Origin: Wenjunlia tyrosinilytica
GTDB taxonomy: Bacteria > Actinomycetota > Actinomycetes > Streptomycetales > Streptomycetaceae
Assembly: GCF_014646055.1 (NCBI RefSeq)
Contig: NZ_BMMS01000007.1
Span: 1-64,000 of the forward strand
Reading direction: 5' to 3'
Length of the DNA stretch: 64,000 bases
Made by a program: the position numbers and the translations under genes. Of the stretch, positions 1 through 8,170 are shown one piece after another (within the stretch, counting starts at the first letter, position 1; every line of letters starts with the position of its first letter). A model generated the notes under the pieces. That model made no database searches and was not told where the DNA came from. It saw only the letters and a list, made by a program, of their open reading frames with translations.

Positions 1-80
1 CACCTCCCCCAACGGCACGGGAGCCGCGTGCGTTGCGGGCGTCGATTCCGTCACCCGATCAGTGACCGCGCTGAAAAAGC

Positions 81-1013
81 TCACTGCTTGCCGACAGACG
101 GACGGGTCCGGTGGAGCAGCGCCGAGCCCCAGCCCTGCTCGGGAAGCTTCAGGTCCGTCTCGACGAGGCCCACCGCTTCCGCCGGCCGCAGGCCACCGAA
201 GTACATCGCGGCGAACAGACCCACAAGGCGGCGACCACGAGCACGCCGGTGCCCGCCCACATAGGAAACCGCCGCCAGGAGGTTCCGTGCCTGCTCCGGA
301 TTGGCGACCACCCGCGGGTCGACCTGGTTGGACACCTTCGGCTTCTGCCAGCGGACAGCCGTGATGGGGTTCTCACGCAGCTCCCCCAGGTCGACGGCGT
401 AATTCGCGGCATTGACGAGCGTCCGACGCTTGCGCCGCACGGTCTCCGCCGCTGCCGCCGTGCCGTCGAGCTTGAGCTTCAGCGAGTCGAGGACCGTGCG
501 AGCCGTGGCCGCTTCAGCGAGATCGGCGAGCGGCCGGGACGCCTTGGACACCCAGTGGAGAACGTTCCGCACGTCGTTCGGGACTTCTCGGTCATCGGGC
601 CCCGGAAGCACGAAGGCCCAGTTGCGCAGTGCTCTGCGGATTTCCTCGTCGGACGGTCGTCCGGCGCGCTCGTCGAGGAGTTCCAGCGTCACGCTGGTGA
701 GGGATTCGTTGATGCCATCCCTCGTATTCGGGGCGGCATGAGGCCATTTCATGGCGAGGTACCTGAGAGCGAAGGCGTACCACGACACGGCCGACTTCTT
801 CTCTTCCATCGAGGCCGGAAGTCCCGACTCCGTGTCGAACTCCTCGCCCTCGCGCATCGCACGCATGAGCTTCGTGCGGTAGTGGTCGGCGAGCGCCTTG
901 GTGCGGAAGGACTCCGAGAACACATTGCCTGCGACGGACCAGCGGACACCGTACGAGGGCGTTTTGGTGTCCCGCTTACGGACTCCCCAGACCTTCACAT
1001 TGAGAGACTTCAC
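81..1013 (-). pseudogene. int: AICE tyrosine-recombinase integrase, 3'-truncated
   Basis: Site-specific integrase of the tyrosine recombinase family that would insert the element into a tRNA gene. The product is 310 residues if it starts at the GTG at 1013, which overlaps the xis stop as GTGA with GGAGG just upstream; an ATG at 1040 is the alternative. An N-terminal arm-binding part, a core-binding helix region (about 60-200) and the first catalytic arginine (GLRPAEA, R276) are visible. The protein then stops after VGKQ, so the HxxR box and nucleophilic tyrosine are absent. Related integrases run to roughly 380-450 residues. The sequence beyond the stop does not resume the family pattern in any frame, which points to a deletion or recombination junction near base 80 rather than a simple nonsense change. 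Probably inactive. Confidence 0.85.
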
Positions 1014-1204
1014 GCCGCCTCCTCCAGCTGTCGCAGCCATGTGTTGAAGTCACTCCGCCAAACCCGCAGCTCTCCGTTGGGCAGCTTGAATGCGGCCGGC
1101 CCGTACCCCAGTTCGCGCCAGCGGTAGAACGTCCGACGGGAGACACCGCCCAGCTCATCCAGGACTTGGCGAACGGTCATCAGCTCGTCGCGCCGGGCGT
1201 CCAT
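1010..1204 (-). CDS. xis: Excisionase-like MerR/HTH_17 protein (Xis)
   Basis: A 64-residue DNA-binding protein with a winged helix typical of actinobacterial Xis proteins: a VRQVLDELGG turn, then SRRTFYRWRELGYGP recognition-helix residues, then an LRVWRSDFNTWL wing. It would direct the integrase towards excision. It overlaps repSA upstream by 25 bases and int downstream by 4 bases, so the three genes are probably translationally coupled, as in pSAM2 repSA-xis-int. It appears intact although its partner int is not. Confidence 0.88.
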   Translation of the reverse strand: MDARRDELMTVRQVLDELGGVSRRTFYRWRELGYGPAAFKLPNGELRVWRSDFNTWLRQLEEAA

Positions 1205-2541
1205 GTCGGTTCTCCTTCCGTTCCGGGGGCGGGTTCGAGGGACGCAGCGAGCCAGGCCTCGCCGTTACTCAGGCCGGTTCCGGCAAAGACCCAGTGGGCG
1301 AGGACGAGCGTGGTTTCGCCGTCCTGGGGAGCGGCCGTGGGCGCTTGTGCGCGGCGCCATTCGGCGCGGGCGTCGCGGAGGGCGCCGAGGGTGGTGGAGT
1401 AGCGGCGGGACTTGGTGGAGAAGTGGCCGCGGAAGCCGAGCATGTGGGCCCAGGCGCGCAGGCGGAGGTGTTCGAGGTCCTTGCGTGCGCCGAGGAACCA
1501 TGCGGTTCGGATCATGCGGCGGGCGTGGTCGCTGATGTCGAGCTGGGCGAGTTCGGCGGCGAACTTGAGCGGCCGGTCCAGAGCTCCCGTCGCGGTCTCC
1601 GCACCCTTGGTGGCGTACTTGGCGATGTAGGCGGCGACGGCCCGTTCGGTGAGCTCCTGGCCGTCGTCGAAGGCGGCTGAGCGGATGGTGCGTACGTCGA
1701 GCTGGCGGCCGAAGGTGAAGGTATGAGTGCGGCCGTCGATGACCGGCCCGTCCACGCGGACCTTGGCGGCGGCAGCACGGATGGCGTCCGTGAGCAGTTC
1801 GGCGGTTGCCCAGGTAGGAGGTGGGGTGTCGCCGCCGCTGGGACCGTCGATGCGGATGACGGCGTGGAAGTGGACGGCCCCGCGCTTCTGGTACTCGGCG
1901 ACCTTGGCGAAGGACACGCGGGCGTGCTCGCGGAAGCGCCGCTGGGACAGGCCGGCGCGCTTGGCGACCTCTCGGCGGACGTAGGTGGAGAAGCGCCGCC
2001 AGAGCGGACCGGCATGGGCGTTCCAAAGGACGGCTGCTTCGTAGTCGTAGGTGTCCGGGTCGAGTGGGGAGCCGAGTACGTCGTCGTCCTGTTCGTGGCG
2101 GGTGCCGCAGCGGCACGGGCGCCCGCTGGAGGGGCGGTTGTGGACCGGGCCGAAGCTCGGTGCGGTGAAGGTGGCGAACACGCGCGGGTGGGCGGCGACG
2201 TGCTCGGGGATGCCCTTGCCGCCGCGCAGGCCGGAGGTGATCAGGTGGAAGGTGTCGCGGCGGTAGACCTCCGCGCAGGCCGCGCAGCGGGTCGTGCGGC
2301 GGTTGTTGCAGCGGACGAGGAGCTGTCCGACCGGGAGGCTGGACGAGTCGAGGCGATGCAGGACGTTGCCGATCTCGCCGGTCGTGGTGTCGACGTCGTA
2401 CTCGGTGCGGTGGCCGTCGAGGCGGATCGGGTTGGTGCAGCCGCCGAGTCCGGAGAGTTGGCGGAGGATACCCGGCAGCGTGCCCTGTGCGGCCAGGTTC
2501 GCGAGTTCCGGGAGTGGGGCCGGAGTGGTGCTGGTGAAGAT
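1180..2541 (-). CDS. repSA: Rolling-circle replication initiator RepSA, non-canonical start
   Basis: Replication initiator of pSAM2-type elements, which nicks the double-strand origin for rolling-circle replication. An HUH-like metal motif (AVHFHAV, H224/H226 if numbering starts at base 2541) and candidate catalytic tyrosines (AAYIAKYATKG, Y305/Y309) are visible, with a cysteine-rich N-terminal segment (RCNNRRTTRCAACAEVYRR). The first normal start codon in frame is a GTG at 2181, yet about 120 codons of typical RepSA sequence lie upstream of it. The best-placed initiation codon is ATC at 2541-2539, six bases after AGAAGGGGA. It may be a start codon altered from ATG, a true rare ATC start, or a sequencing error. 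Full length would be about 453 residues. Confidence 0.85.
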   Translation of the reverse strand: MFTSTTPAPLPELANLAAQGTLPGILRQLSGLGGCTNPIRLDGHRTEYDVDTTTGEIGNVLHRLDSSSLPVGQLLVRCNNRRTTRCAACAEVYRRDTFHLITSGLRGGKGIPEHVAAHPRVFATFTAPSFGPVHNRPSSGRPCRCGTRHEQDDDVLGSPLDPDTYDYEAAVLWNAHAGPLWRRFSTYVRREVAKRAGLSQRRFREHARVSFAKVAEYQKRGAVHFHAVIRIDGPSGGDTPPPTWATAELLTDAIRAAAAKVRVDGPVIDGRTHTFTFGRQLDVRTIRSAAFDDGQELTERAVAAYIAKYATKGAETATGALDRPLKFAAELAQLDISDHARRMIRTAWFLGARKDLEHLRLRAWAHMLGFRGHFSTKSRRYSTTLGALRDARAEWRRAQAPTAAPQDGETTLVLAHWVFAGTGLSNGEAWLAASLEPAPGTEGEPTWTPGATS

Positions 2542-2636
2542 GGCGATTCCCCTTCTGGCTGGCTCGGTCGGGAGGAGCAGGCCCCGGGACGGCGAGATGC
2601 TTGGTCGTGTGCCGCCGCCCCGGAGGCCAGCGCGGT

Positions 2637-2882
2637 TCAGCGGCGGTGGTGGTCGCGGAGCATGGAGCGCAGTACGACGGCGGCGATGGCTACGGAGATG
2701 GCCGTGACGGCTACGGCGGCCAGGAGCGCGGTGAGGACTACCCCGCCGACGACCAGGGCCACGACGGTTTTCTGATCGTTGGCGACCGACGGGAGCGAGC
2801 GCCGTACGGGTGCCGTCTCGGTCGGGGTGTGGGTGTGCGCGGGCGGCGGGGTCGGGCTGTCGGGGTACTTCGGGAGGAACAC
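2637..2882 (-). CDS. Small membrane spread protein (SpdD-like)
   Basis: An 81-residue protein starting at GTG, with AAGGAG upstream. The first 40 residues are proline/threonine-rich; residues 41-70 form one strongly hydrophobic transmembrane segment (VVALVVGGVVLTALLAAVAV), followed by a short basic tail (RDHHRR). Position between the transfer genes and repSA, and the architecture, match the Spd proteins of pSAM2-type elements that help the plasmid form move between mycelial compartments. A KorSA-type box lies directly upstream (2901-2915), so the spd-rep-xis-int block may have its own repressed promoter. Confidence 0.65.
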   Translation of the reverse strand: MFLPKYPDSPTPPPAHTHTPTETAPVRRSLPSVANDQKTVVALVVGGVVLTALLAAVAVTAISVAIAAVVLRSMLRDHHRR

Positions 2883-2898
2883 GGTCAGGGCTCCTTAT

Positions 2899-3099
2899 CT
2901 ACTCGTCTAGGTGTGAGCCGTTTATGACGGTCACGCCGGAGCGCGTGCCGGACTCGATGCCGGGTGCGAGGAAGGTGCGGGAGAGCCAGAAGCCGAAGAG
3001 GGCGATCAGGACGACGATCCAGACGCGGACGCCGAGGAACCTGACTGCTCCCCAGGCGAAGAAGCCGAGGACGACGACAAGCGGCAGGCTGACGGTCAC
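2899..3099 (-). CDS. Small membrane protein of the transfer/spread block
   Basis: A 66-residue hypothetical protein with two hydrophobic segments, about residues 3-20 (LPLVVVLGFFAWGAVRFLG) and 24-42 (WIVVLIALFGFWLSRTFL), and a short polar tail. Its place among the spd genes suggests a role in intramycelial spread, but no family was recognised. It sits 14 bases after the preceding mobile-element gene and is very likely co-transcribed with it. Confidence 0.6.
   Translation of the reverse strand: MTVSLPLVVVLGFFAWGAVRFLGVRVWIVVLIALFGFWLSRTFLAPGIESGTRSGVTVINGSHLDE
2901..2915 (-). promoter_or_regulatory. KorSA-type operator box (copy 1)
   Basis: ACTCGTCTAGGTGTG shares the first nine bases with the boxes upstream of the Pra-like gene, korSA and the divergent transcript. 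It covers the end of the 66-residue membrane gene and the gap before the spdD-like start. Its right half is degenerate, so it may be a weaker site. The assignment rests on similarity between copies within this window. Confidence 0.5.
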
Positions 3100-3113
3100 G
3101 AGCGCGGGTCCTT

Positions 3114-3305
3114 TCAGCGAACGGGGCAGCGGTGGGTGCGGGCGGCCAGCTCGGCAGCAGCACGGCCGTCGTAGTCGGTGGAGAAACCGCAGCGCGGGGC
3201 GGTGCAGGCGGCGGTGTGCTTCTCCTGGCCCCGGCCGTCGTAGTACGTGCCGACCCGGACGGGGCCGATGCGGACGACGTTGCGGAAGCGGCGGTTGGCG
3301 GTCAC
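3114..3305 (-). CDS. Mobile element transfer protein, small basic
   Basis: A 63-residue protein starting at GTG 3305, with GAAGGAG seven bases upstream. It contains VRIGPVRVGTYYDGRGQEKHTAAC followed by a CxxxxCGF pattern and ends THRCPVR. This cysteine-containing type is found next to spd genes in many Streptomyces integrative elements and is usually called mobile element transfer protein; its biochemical role is not known. A longer open frame continuing upstream to 3875 overlaps the DUF2637 gene and is an artefact of GC bias. Confidence 0.72.
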   Translation of the reverse strand: MTANRRFRNVVRIGPVRVGTYYDGRGQEKHTAACTAPRCGFSTDYDGRAAAELAARTHRCPVR

Positions 3306-3316
3306 GCAGGTCTCCT

Positions 3317-3985
3317 TCAGAGGTGGGTGGCGATGGCTTCGGCCATGGGTTCGGGCACTCCGAGACGGGTGCGGAGGGTCGGGGTGTCGATGGGTGTTCC
3401 GGTGCGGGTGTGGTGTTCGGCGGCGACCTTGCGGGCGTGGGCGACCAGGGCGGCCGGTACGGGCAAGGTGGGACGCTCGGGCGGCTCCTGCTCGTCGGCC
3501 GGGTGGGGCGGGGCTTGTTCGGCGGCCGGGTGTGCAGGCGGCTCGGGATGGCGTTCTGGTGCCTCCGCGCGGTCGTGGACTTCGTTGTCGTTGTCGGGGT
3601 CGGCGGCCTGGTCGAGGGTTGTCGGCGCGGAGTGCGCGAGGAGCGTGCCGCCGAGGAAGGCGACCGCGGGCCAGCCCGCGACGAGGATGCGCAGCCAGGC
3701 CGGTACGTGATTCATGTCGAGGAGGCCGGCGGTTGCGACGTTGGCTCCGAGGGAGGCGGTGAGCGCGATGACGAACCAGCACCACCCGGCCGCTTTGGCT
3801 TCCCCGGACCGCAGTCGGCGCCAGGCGGCGACGAGCAGCAGGTCGACGCTGATCGGGTAGGCCCAGGCTTTCCATCCGTCCTGCCCGGCCGCTGAGGCGA
3901 TGTCGTGCAGGTGGGCGAAGGACAGTGCCGCAGCGATGACGGCTTGGATGAGCACCGCGTCCACGCGGGCCAGTTGGGCGCGCAT
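3317..3985 (-). CDS. DUF2637 membrane protein (SpdB/SpdA-like)
   Basis: A membrane protein of 222 residues from the ATG at 3985 (MRAQLARVDAVLIQ); an earlier ATG at 4045 would add 20 residues. About four transmembrane helices fill the first half: AVIAAALSFAHLHDIA, AYPISVDLLLVAAWRRL, WCWFVIALTASLGANVA and WLRILVAGWPAVAFLGGTLLAH. The C-terminal half is acidic/proline-rich and ends in a short helical DNA-binding-like patch. DUF2637 proteins sit next to FtsK-like transfer genes in AICEs and are thought to help DNA pass between compartments. The downstream gene begins 12 bases after its stop. Confidence 0.75.
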   Translation of the reverse strand: MRAQLARVDAVLIQAVIAAALSFAHLHDIASAAGQDGWKAWAYPISVDLLLVAAWRRLRSGEAKAAGWCWFVIALTASLGANVATAGLLDMNHVPAWLRILVAGWPAVAFLGGTLLAHSAPTTLDQAADPDNDNEVHDRAEAPERHPEPPAHPAAEQAPPHPADEQEPPERPTLPVPAALVAHARKVAAEHHTRTGTPIDTPTLRTRLGVPEPMAEAIATHL

Positions 3986-4068
3986 GATGCGGCTCCTTCC
4001 GGATTCAGGCATGCGAGGGGTAGGGACTTGGCGTGAGACGGTCACGCCGACCGGGGTTGGTGAGGAGG

Positions 4069-5444
4069 TCAGCCGGTTGCCGGGCGAGGTTCGATGACCG
4101 GGGCCGGGGATTCAACCGGCCGTACCGGCGCCTCGGGCTGGAAGGGCTTGAGCACGGGCACGTCCGGCACCAGGTACGCGTACTCGCGGCAGGTCTCGGC
4201 GGCGCCACCGAGTGACAGATACGGCGTCCGGATGCGCGACCAGCCGCCCGAGGTGTCACCTGCCACGGCGAGGCCGGGACGTTCGGGGGCGATGGCACAT
4301 GCGGCCATGACCGCTTCGGGTGCGATGTCGCCGAGCGCCATCTTCGCGGAGGCTTCGTCGTTCACTCGGTGGCAGACACGGCCGGTCAGCTGGGCCCGCA
4401 GCATGGTGGCACCCTTGCCCAGCTCGGCCCCGAAGCGCTGCCCGCAGACCTCCAGGTAGATGCCTGCCGCGCGGCCGAGTTGGGCGAGCCGGATGAGCTG
4501 GGTAACCATCTCGTCGCGCCGTTCCTCGTCCTTCCTGGTGGCGACGAGGAACAGTTCAGCGACCTCATCCACGAACAGCACCAGGGGACGGGGCGCGCGG
4601 ACTCGGGCAGTCCCCAGATGTCGGAGGTGAGCTCTTCGGCCGGGGTACTCGGGGCGATGCCCTGCCGGGCCTTGATCAGGTCGTAGCGGTCCTCCATTTC
4701 CTTCACGAGCACGGGCAGCAGCTCGGCTGCCTGTTCCGGTTCGGTCGCCAGCGCGGAGAGGCGGGCCGCGAACGGCGCCAGCTCCACTCCGCGCTTGCAG
4801 TCGATCCCGACCAGGGCGACCGGCTGAGGGGCGAGTCCGGCGATCAGGTGCCGCAGATACATGGACTTGCCCGACAGCGTGGCGCCGAGGGTGAGTTGGT
4901 GAGGCACGGTCCGGTAGTCGCGTACGAAGGGCATGGCATCCTCCCGCAGCGCCACCGGCACCTGAAGGAACCCGGCATCCACCTTGCGCGGCATCCGCAC
5001 CTGCCGCAGCACATTGAAGCCGACCAGCCTCAGCTCAACCACACCCGGCTTGACCGTGGTCACGTACACGGCGTGAACGCCCCAGGCATGCCGCAGCCGT
5101 TCCGCCGAGGCGGCGACATCGGCCGGTTCCTGCCCCGGAGCGAGCCGCAGCCGAAGCCGCAGCCCGGTCGAGGTGGGCCGGATGACGCCCCGACGCGGCG
5201 GTACGGGACGAACTTCTCGGCGAGTGGTGGCCTTGACCGCCAGCATCCGCAGCCGGGACGGAGCCACGGTCAGGCCGCAGGCCTCCATGACCGAGCCGTA
5301 TGAGCTGAGGAGCCGGGCCGTGGATATCGGCAGGCCGACCGTGGACCAGTACACCCCGGGATGCTTGGCCCGGGCGTAGGCGGCCCCGCCGCCGAGTGCG
5401 GCGACAGGACCACCCACCTCCAGGAGTGTCGTCAGATCGGTCAT
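4069..5444 (-). pseudogene. traSA: FtsK/SpoIIIE-like DNA transfer ATPase TraSA, frameshifted
   Basis: Conjugal double-strand DNA translocase of the TraB/TraSA type, the single transfer protein of pSAM2-like elements. Reading starts at ATG 5444 and runs about 287 codons through a Walker A box (GATLSGKS, residues 187-194). At the run of four G at 4584-4587 (C on the coding strand) the frame is lost. One extra C there would restore VPLVLFVDEVAELF, the Walker B segment, which continues in the next frame to 4069. The second part keeps the QLIRLAQLGRAAGI and TGRVCHRVNDEASAKMALGD motifs. Together about 458 codons, near normal length. A one-base deletion or a homopolymer sequencing error explains it; if real, transfer is lost. 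Confidence 0.85.
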
Positions 5445-5800
5445 CAGGCAGCGGCCCCGGTGGCGGCCGGGAACGCGGCCGGAGTCACGGCGGCGGCCCG
5501 GAAGGCGATGCCGTGCCGCTGTTGCCCGTTGAAGACGCTCTCCCACGGCCGGGCCACCAGACCCGGAAGCGAGACCGGAGCCCCGAGCGTCAGCCCCTCG
5601 GACACTCCGCTCTCCGGAACGGTGACCTTGATCAGCGACGATTCGCCGTCTTCCAGGTAGACGACGCCGATCGTCATCAGTGCCTCTCCGCTGGTGGCGT
5701 CCTTGGCGATCTCGCCGGTCTGCCGGTCGCGGACCTTGGGCTCGGGGGCCTCGGTCAGCAGGATCGTTGCGGCCGAGGTCTCTACACGGATGGTGCGCAA
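5444..5800 (-). CDS. SCO3933-type regulatory protein in the pra position
   Basis: A 118-residue protein (MRTIRVETSAATILLTEAPEPKVRDRQTGE) of the family found directly upstream of traSA in many Streptomyces elements. Its TGA overlaps the traSA ATG (ATGA), implying translational coupling. A KorSA-type box begins 16 bases upstream of the start. In pSAM2 the gene in this position, pra, is the KorSA-repressed activator of replication genes, so Pra function is a reasonable inference from position; I cannot show homology from sequence alone. Confidence 0.72.
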   Translation of the reverse strand: MRTIRVETSAATILLTEAPEPKVRDRQTGEIAKDATSGEALMTIGVVYLEDGESSLIKVTVPESGVSEGLTLGAPVSLPGLVARPWESVFNGQQRHGIAFRAAAVTPAAFPAATGAAA

Positions 5801-5815
5801 AGCTTCTTCCCATCT

Positions 5816-5830
5816 ACTCGTCTATACAAG
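5816..5830 (-). promoter_or_regulatory. KorSA-type operator box (copy 2)
   Basis: ACTCGTCTATACAAG, just upstream of the Pra-like gene at 5800. It is nearly identical to the other boxes in the element and is placed to block the transfer operon promoter, as KorSA does at pra in pSAM2. Confidence 0.75.
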
Positions 5831-5889
5831 ATGCGGCGTTCGAACCCGATCTTCCGGGAATGGCAACCACCTTGCCACACAACTTGCCC

Positions 5890-5905
5890 ACTCGTCTATA
5901 CGAGT
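5890..5905. promoter_or_regulatory. KorSA-type operator box (copy 3, perfect palindrome)
   Basis: ACTCGTCTATACGAGT is an inverted repeat of ACTCGT and ACGAGT around CTAT. It lies about 60 bases from copy 2, in the gap between the minus-strand transfer operon and the plus-strand gene at 6000. It could act on the divergent promoter. It is the best palindrome of the five and defines the motif. Confidence 0.75.
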
Positions 5906-5999
5906 ACGCCTGTTGAGATGTACGAGTTGGAGTTGGAGCAGGAGTCATGCACCACTGCTTCAAGTCCTCGCTGTCAGAGCCATGAAGCAGGATCCGAGC

Positions 6000-6368
6000 A
6001 TGCTGATTGCGACGAACACCCGCGGGCACAGGGTGAAACGCCCCTCGAAGCCGGCGATAGGCCGCATGCTCGCGAACCTGGGGCGCGGCAACGAGCACAT
6101 GGTCGTTGAACGACAGGACGCGGACGTCGTTGGCGACTGGTACATCCAGGTCCTGTTGCGCGAGAACAACACGTACCAGCTTGAGCACCGGGACGGCGTT
6201 GCTACGAAGCACTACCAGACTCAGACCGTCTCGCAGGAGAAGGTGCTTCGAGCGCTGCTCGGTTGGGCGACTGGCACATCGGAATGGCGCGAGGACTTCA
6301 TGTGGAACGACATCAGCTCGATGTTCGAGCCGCCCTCCACTGAGGACACCGCAGCGATCACCGCATAG
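6000..6368 (+). CDS. Hypothetical AICE protein
   Basis: A 122-residue protein of unknown function (MLIATNTRGHRVKRPSKPAIGRMLANLG). The ATG at 6000 has AGGA seven bases upstream; an ATG at 5982 is also possible. It has a basic N-terminus, then a mixed alpha/beta stretch with WYIQVLLRENNTYQLEHRDG, and an acidic C-terminal tail. It lies convergent to korSA, 26 bases away, and downstream of the palindromic KorSA-type box, so it may belong to the same repressed regulon. No family was recognised. Confidence 0.6.
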   Translation: MLIATNTRGHRVKRPSKPAIGRMLANLGRGNEHMVVERQDADVVGDWYIQVLLRENNTYQLEHRDGVATKHYQTQTVSQEKVLRALLGWATGTSEWREDFMWNDISSMFEPPSTEDTAAITA

Positions 6369-6394
6369 CGCCGATCCCGCTCCTTCCCGGGCGC

Positions 6395-7183
6395 TCACGT
6401 CGCTGGCAGCTGGTAAGACAGGACGTACGCGTCGGCCGCCATGACCGTGTCGCAGACCTCCACGGCCCGCCCTTCCTGGTCGAACGCGGTACGGATCAGG
6501 TGGATGACTGGCACGCCGGAGGCCAGCCGCAGCGTGCGCACCTCGTCGGGCGAGGGCATCCGGGCGCGGATCTCTTCCTCGAAGTGGTCGAGGCGGTGCC
6601 CCAGCTCCTCAAGGCGGGCGTAGATGCCGCCCGGCCCGGGGTTCGGCTCGGCGATCGAAGTACCGCGCGCGATGTCGAGCGGCAGGTACGAGGTAGCGAA
6701 CTCCACCGGCCGCCCGTCCAGCAGATACCGGCGACGCCGGGCCAGCACCCGTCGCACGGACCCGAGCCGGGTGGAGACGTCCTGGCTGGCCTTCTCCTCC
6801 TTGACCTCCAAGCTGTCCACCTGCGGGTGACTGCCGGCGGCGTCGGCCTCCACGATGAACGCGGACTTCCCCTGCTCGCGATGGCGCCGTGCGAACCGGT
6901 CGGAGGCGAGCCGCCGTACAGGCGGTCGTGGTCGCACGAAGACGCCCTTGCCGTGCTCGGCGTGCACCAGGCCCTCACCCTGGAGGACAGAGAAGGAGTT
7001 TCGAACCGTCATACGGGAAACCCCGTAATGCTCGACTAGTTCGGCCTCGGAGGGCAGCTTTTCGCCCTCCTTGAATCGCCCACGGTCGATGGCCTCGCGC
7101 AGCTGGTCGGCGATCTGCCGGAAGACCGCACGATCGCTCGTGGGGTCGAGATCGCCGAGGAGGCCGGAGGAAAGAGAGGGCAC
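6395..7183 (-). CDS. korSA: GntR-family repressor KorSA (UTRA subfamily)
   Basis: Central transcriptional repressor of pSAM2-like elements. It has 262 residues, starting at GTG 7183 with AAAGGAG upstream. The N-terminal winged helix (about 17-84) has the GntR signature FKEGEKLPSEAELVEHYGVSRMTVR and the wing HGKGVFVR; a UTRA effector domain follows (about 100-250, YLLDGRPVEFATSYLP). It would keep the pra-tra and possibly the spd-rep-xis-int blocks silent by binding the ACTCGTCTA boxes, including one in its own upstream region, giving negative autoregulation. Confidence 0.88.
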   Translation of the reverse strand: MPSLSSGLLGDLDPTSDRAVFRQIADQLREAIDRGRFKEGEKLPSEAELVEHYGVSRMTVRNSFSVLQGEGLVHAEHGKGVFVRPRPPVRRLASDRFARRHREQGKSAFIVEADAAGSHPQVDSLEVKEEKASQDVSTRLGSVRRVLARRRRYLLDGRPVEFATSYLPLDIARGTSIAEPNPGPGGIYARLEELGHRLDHFEEEIRARMPSPDEVRTLRLASGVPVIHLIRTAFDQEGRAVEVCDTVMAADAYVLSYQLPAT

Positions 7184-7195
7184 GTGTACTCCTTT

Positions 7196-7211
7196 AGGTA
7201 TCTAGACGAGT
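7196..7211 (-). promoter_or_regulatory. KorSA-type operator box (copy 4, autoregulatory)
   Basis: On the minus strand this reads ACTCGTCTAGATACCT. It sits between the korSA start (7183) and the divergent NUDIX gene (7267), the expected place for korSA autoregulation and for control of the pif-like gene. Confidence 0.7.
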
Positions 7212-7266
7212 GGGCGAGCTTTATTGCTACGGTGGAGAGCCTAGCCAGCCGAGAGAGCAGAGGAAC

Positions 7267-7698
7267 GTGAGCACCGACCGTCCGCACTCCGTGAGCGTCG
7301 CCGGAGTCATCGTCGACGAGCAGGACCGCGCCCTCTTGATCAAGCGCCGCGACAACGGCCACTGGGAACCCCCGGGCGGAGTCCTCGAACGCGAGGAAAC
7401 CATCCCCGAGGCCCTCCAGCGCGAAGTTCTCGAAGAAACCGGCATCAAGATCGCGCTTCCCGCGACCCTGACCGGCATCTACAAGAACATGAAGGGCTTG
7501 ATCGTCTCCATGGTCTTCCGCTGTGAGGCCGCCGACGGCACGCCCACCACCGGGGACGAGACCCGCGCACTGCGCTGGGCCACCCGCGAAGAGGTCATCG
7601 AACTCGCCGACGAGGCGTACGCGATCCGCGTCCTGGACGCATTGGACGCGGTCTCCCCGCCGGCCATCCGCGCCCACGACGGCGTGAAACTCGTCTAG
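7267..7698 (+). CDS. pif: NUDIX hydrolase, Pif-like
   Basis: A 143-residue protein starting at GTG 7267 with AGAGGAA upstream. It contains a NUDIX box, G-V-L-E-R-E-E followed by REVLEETGI, matching Gx5Ex7REUxEExGU, which binds metal and hydrolyses nucleoside diphosphate derivatives. In pSAM2 the gene beside korSA, pif (pSAM2 immunity factor), encodes a NUDIX protein that blocks redundant transfer between cells already carrying the element. Position and fold fit that role; the substrate is unknown. Confidence 0.8.
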   Translation: MSTDRPHSVSVAGVIVDEQDRALLIKRRDNGHWEPPGGVLEREETIPEALQREVLEETGIKIALPATLTGIYKNMKGLIVSMVFRCEAADGTPTTGDETRALRWATREEVIELADEAYAIRVLDALDAVSPPAIRAHDGVKLV

Positions 7699-7739
7699 CC
7701 CGAACCCGCTGCACATGGCGGCCTACCAGCACGAAGAAA

Positions 7740-7754
7740 CTTGTATGCACGAGT
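7740..7754 (-). promoter_or_regulatory. KorSA-type operator box (copy 5)
   Basis: On the minus strand ACTCGTGCATACAAG, identical to copy 2 except for two central bases. It spans the start codon of the ATPase-fold gene at 7745, a position where a bound repressor would block transcription or initiation. Confidence 0.6.
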
Positions 7755-8170
7755 ATACGAGCACCGCCCGGGTCTGGGGACTCACTTGCCCAGGTTTTCC
7801 GGAAGAGGTCAGCCGGGCCCGCCGCTGGACACGGGACATCCTGCGCGGATCTCCCCTGGCCGACGATGCCGAACTGATCGTGAGCGAGCTGAGCGCGAAC
7901 GCGATCCTCCACACGACGAGTGGCGGGGTAGGCAGCTTCCACCTGGCCCTCGCGGTCTCCCCCAAGGTGGTCGCCCTGTCGGTCACCGATGAGGGAGGAA
8001 CGGGCACGGCCCCGAAGGTCGAGCAACCGAGCATGGACGCGGTACACGGCCGCGGCTTGGGCATGGTCAGCGTCATCGCACACCGGGTCATCGTCCACGG
8101 CAGCCACAGCGGCTACACCGTCACCGCCGAACTCTTCACGGACAACCAGCCGGGAGGACTCCCGTGCTGA
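7745..8170 (+). CDS. HATPase-fold anti-sigma-like ATP-binding protein
   Basis: A 141-residue protein (start ATG 7745; an in-frame ATG at 7715 is less likely because it precedes the operator box). It has the GHKL ATPase layout of Streptomyces RsbW-like proteins: SELSANAILHTTSG (N box), SVTDEGGTG (G1-like) and HGRGLGMVSVIAHR (G2). Such proteins bind ATP and can act as anti-sigma or anti-anti-sigma kinases; many AICEs carry one of unknown target. It overlaps the next gene by seven bases. Confidence 0.75.
   Translation: MHEYTSTARVWGLTCPGFPEEVSRARRWTRDILRGSPLADDAELIVSELSANAILHTTSGGVGSFHLALAVSPKVVALSVTDEGGTGTAPKVEQPSMDAVHGRGLGMVSVIAHRVIVHGSHSGYTVTAELFTDNQPGGLPC

Noticed and set aside
1723-2775. 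A 350-codon plus-strand frame in the rep region
   Set aside because: Antisense to repSA with its conserved HFH and Cys-rich motifs; not a gene.
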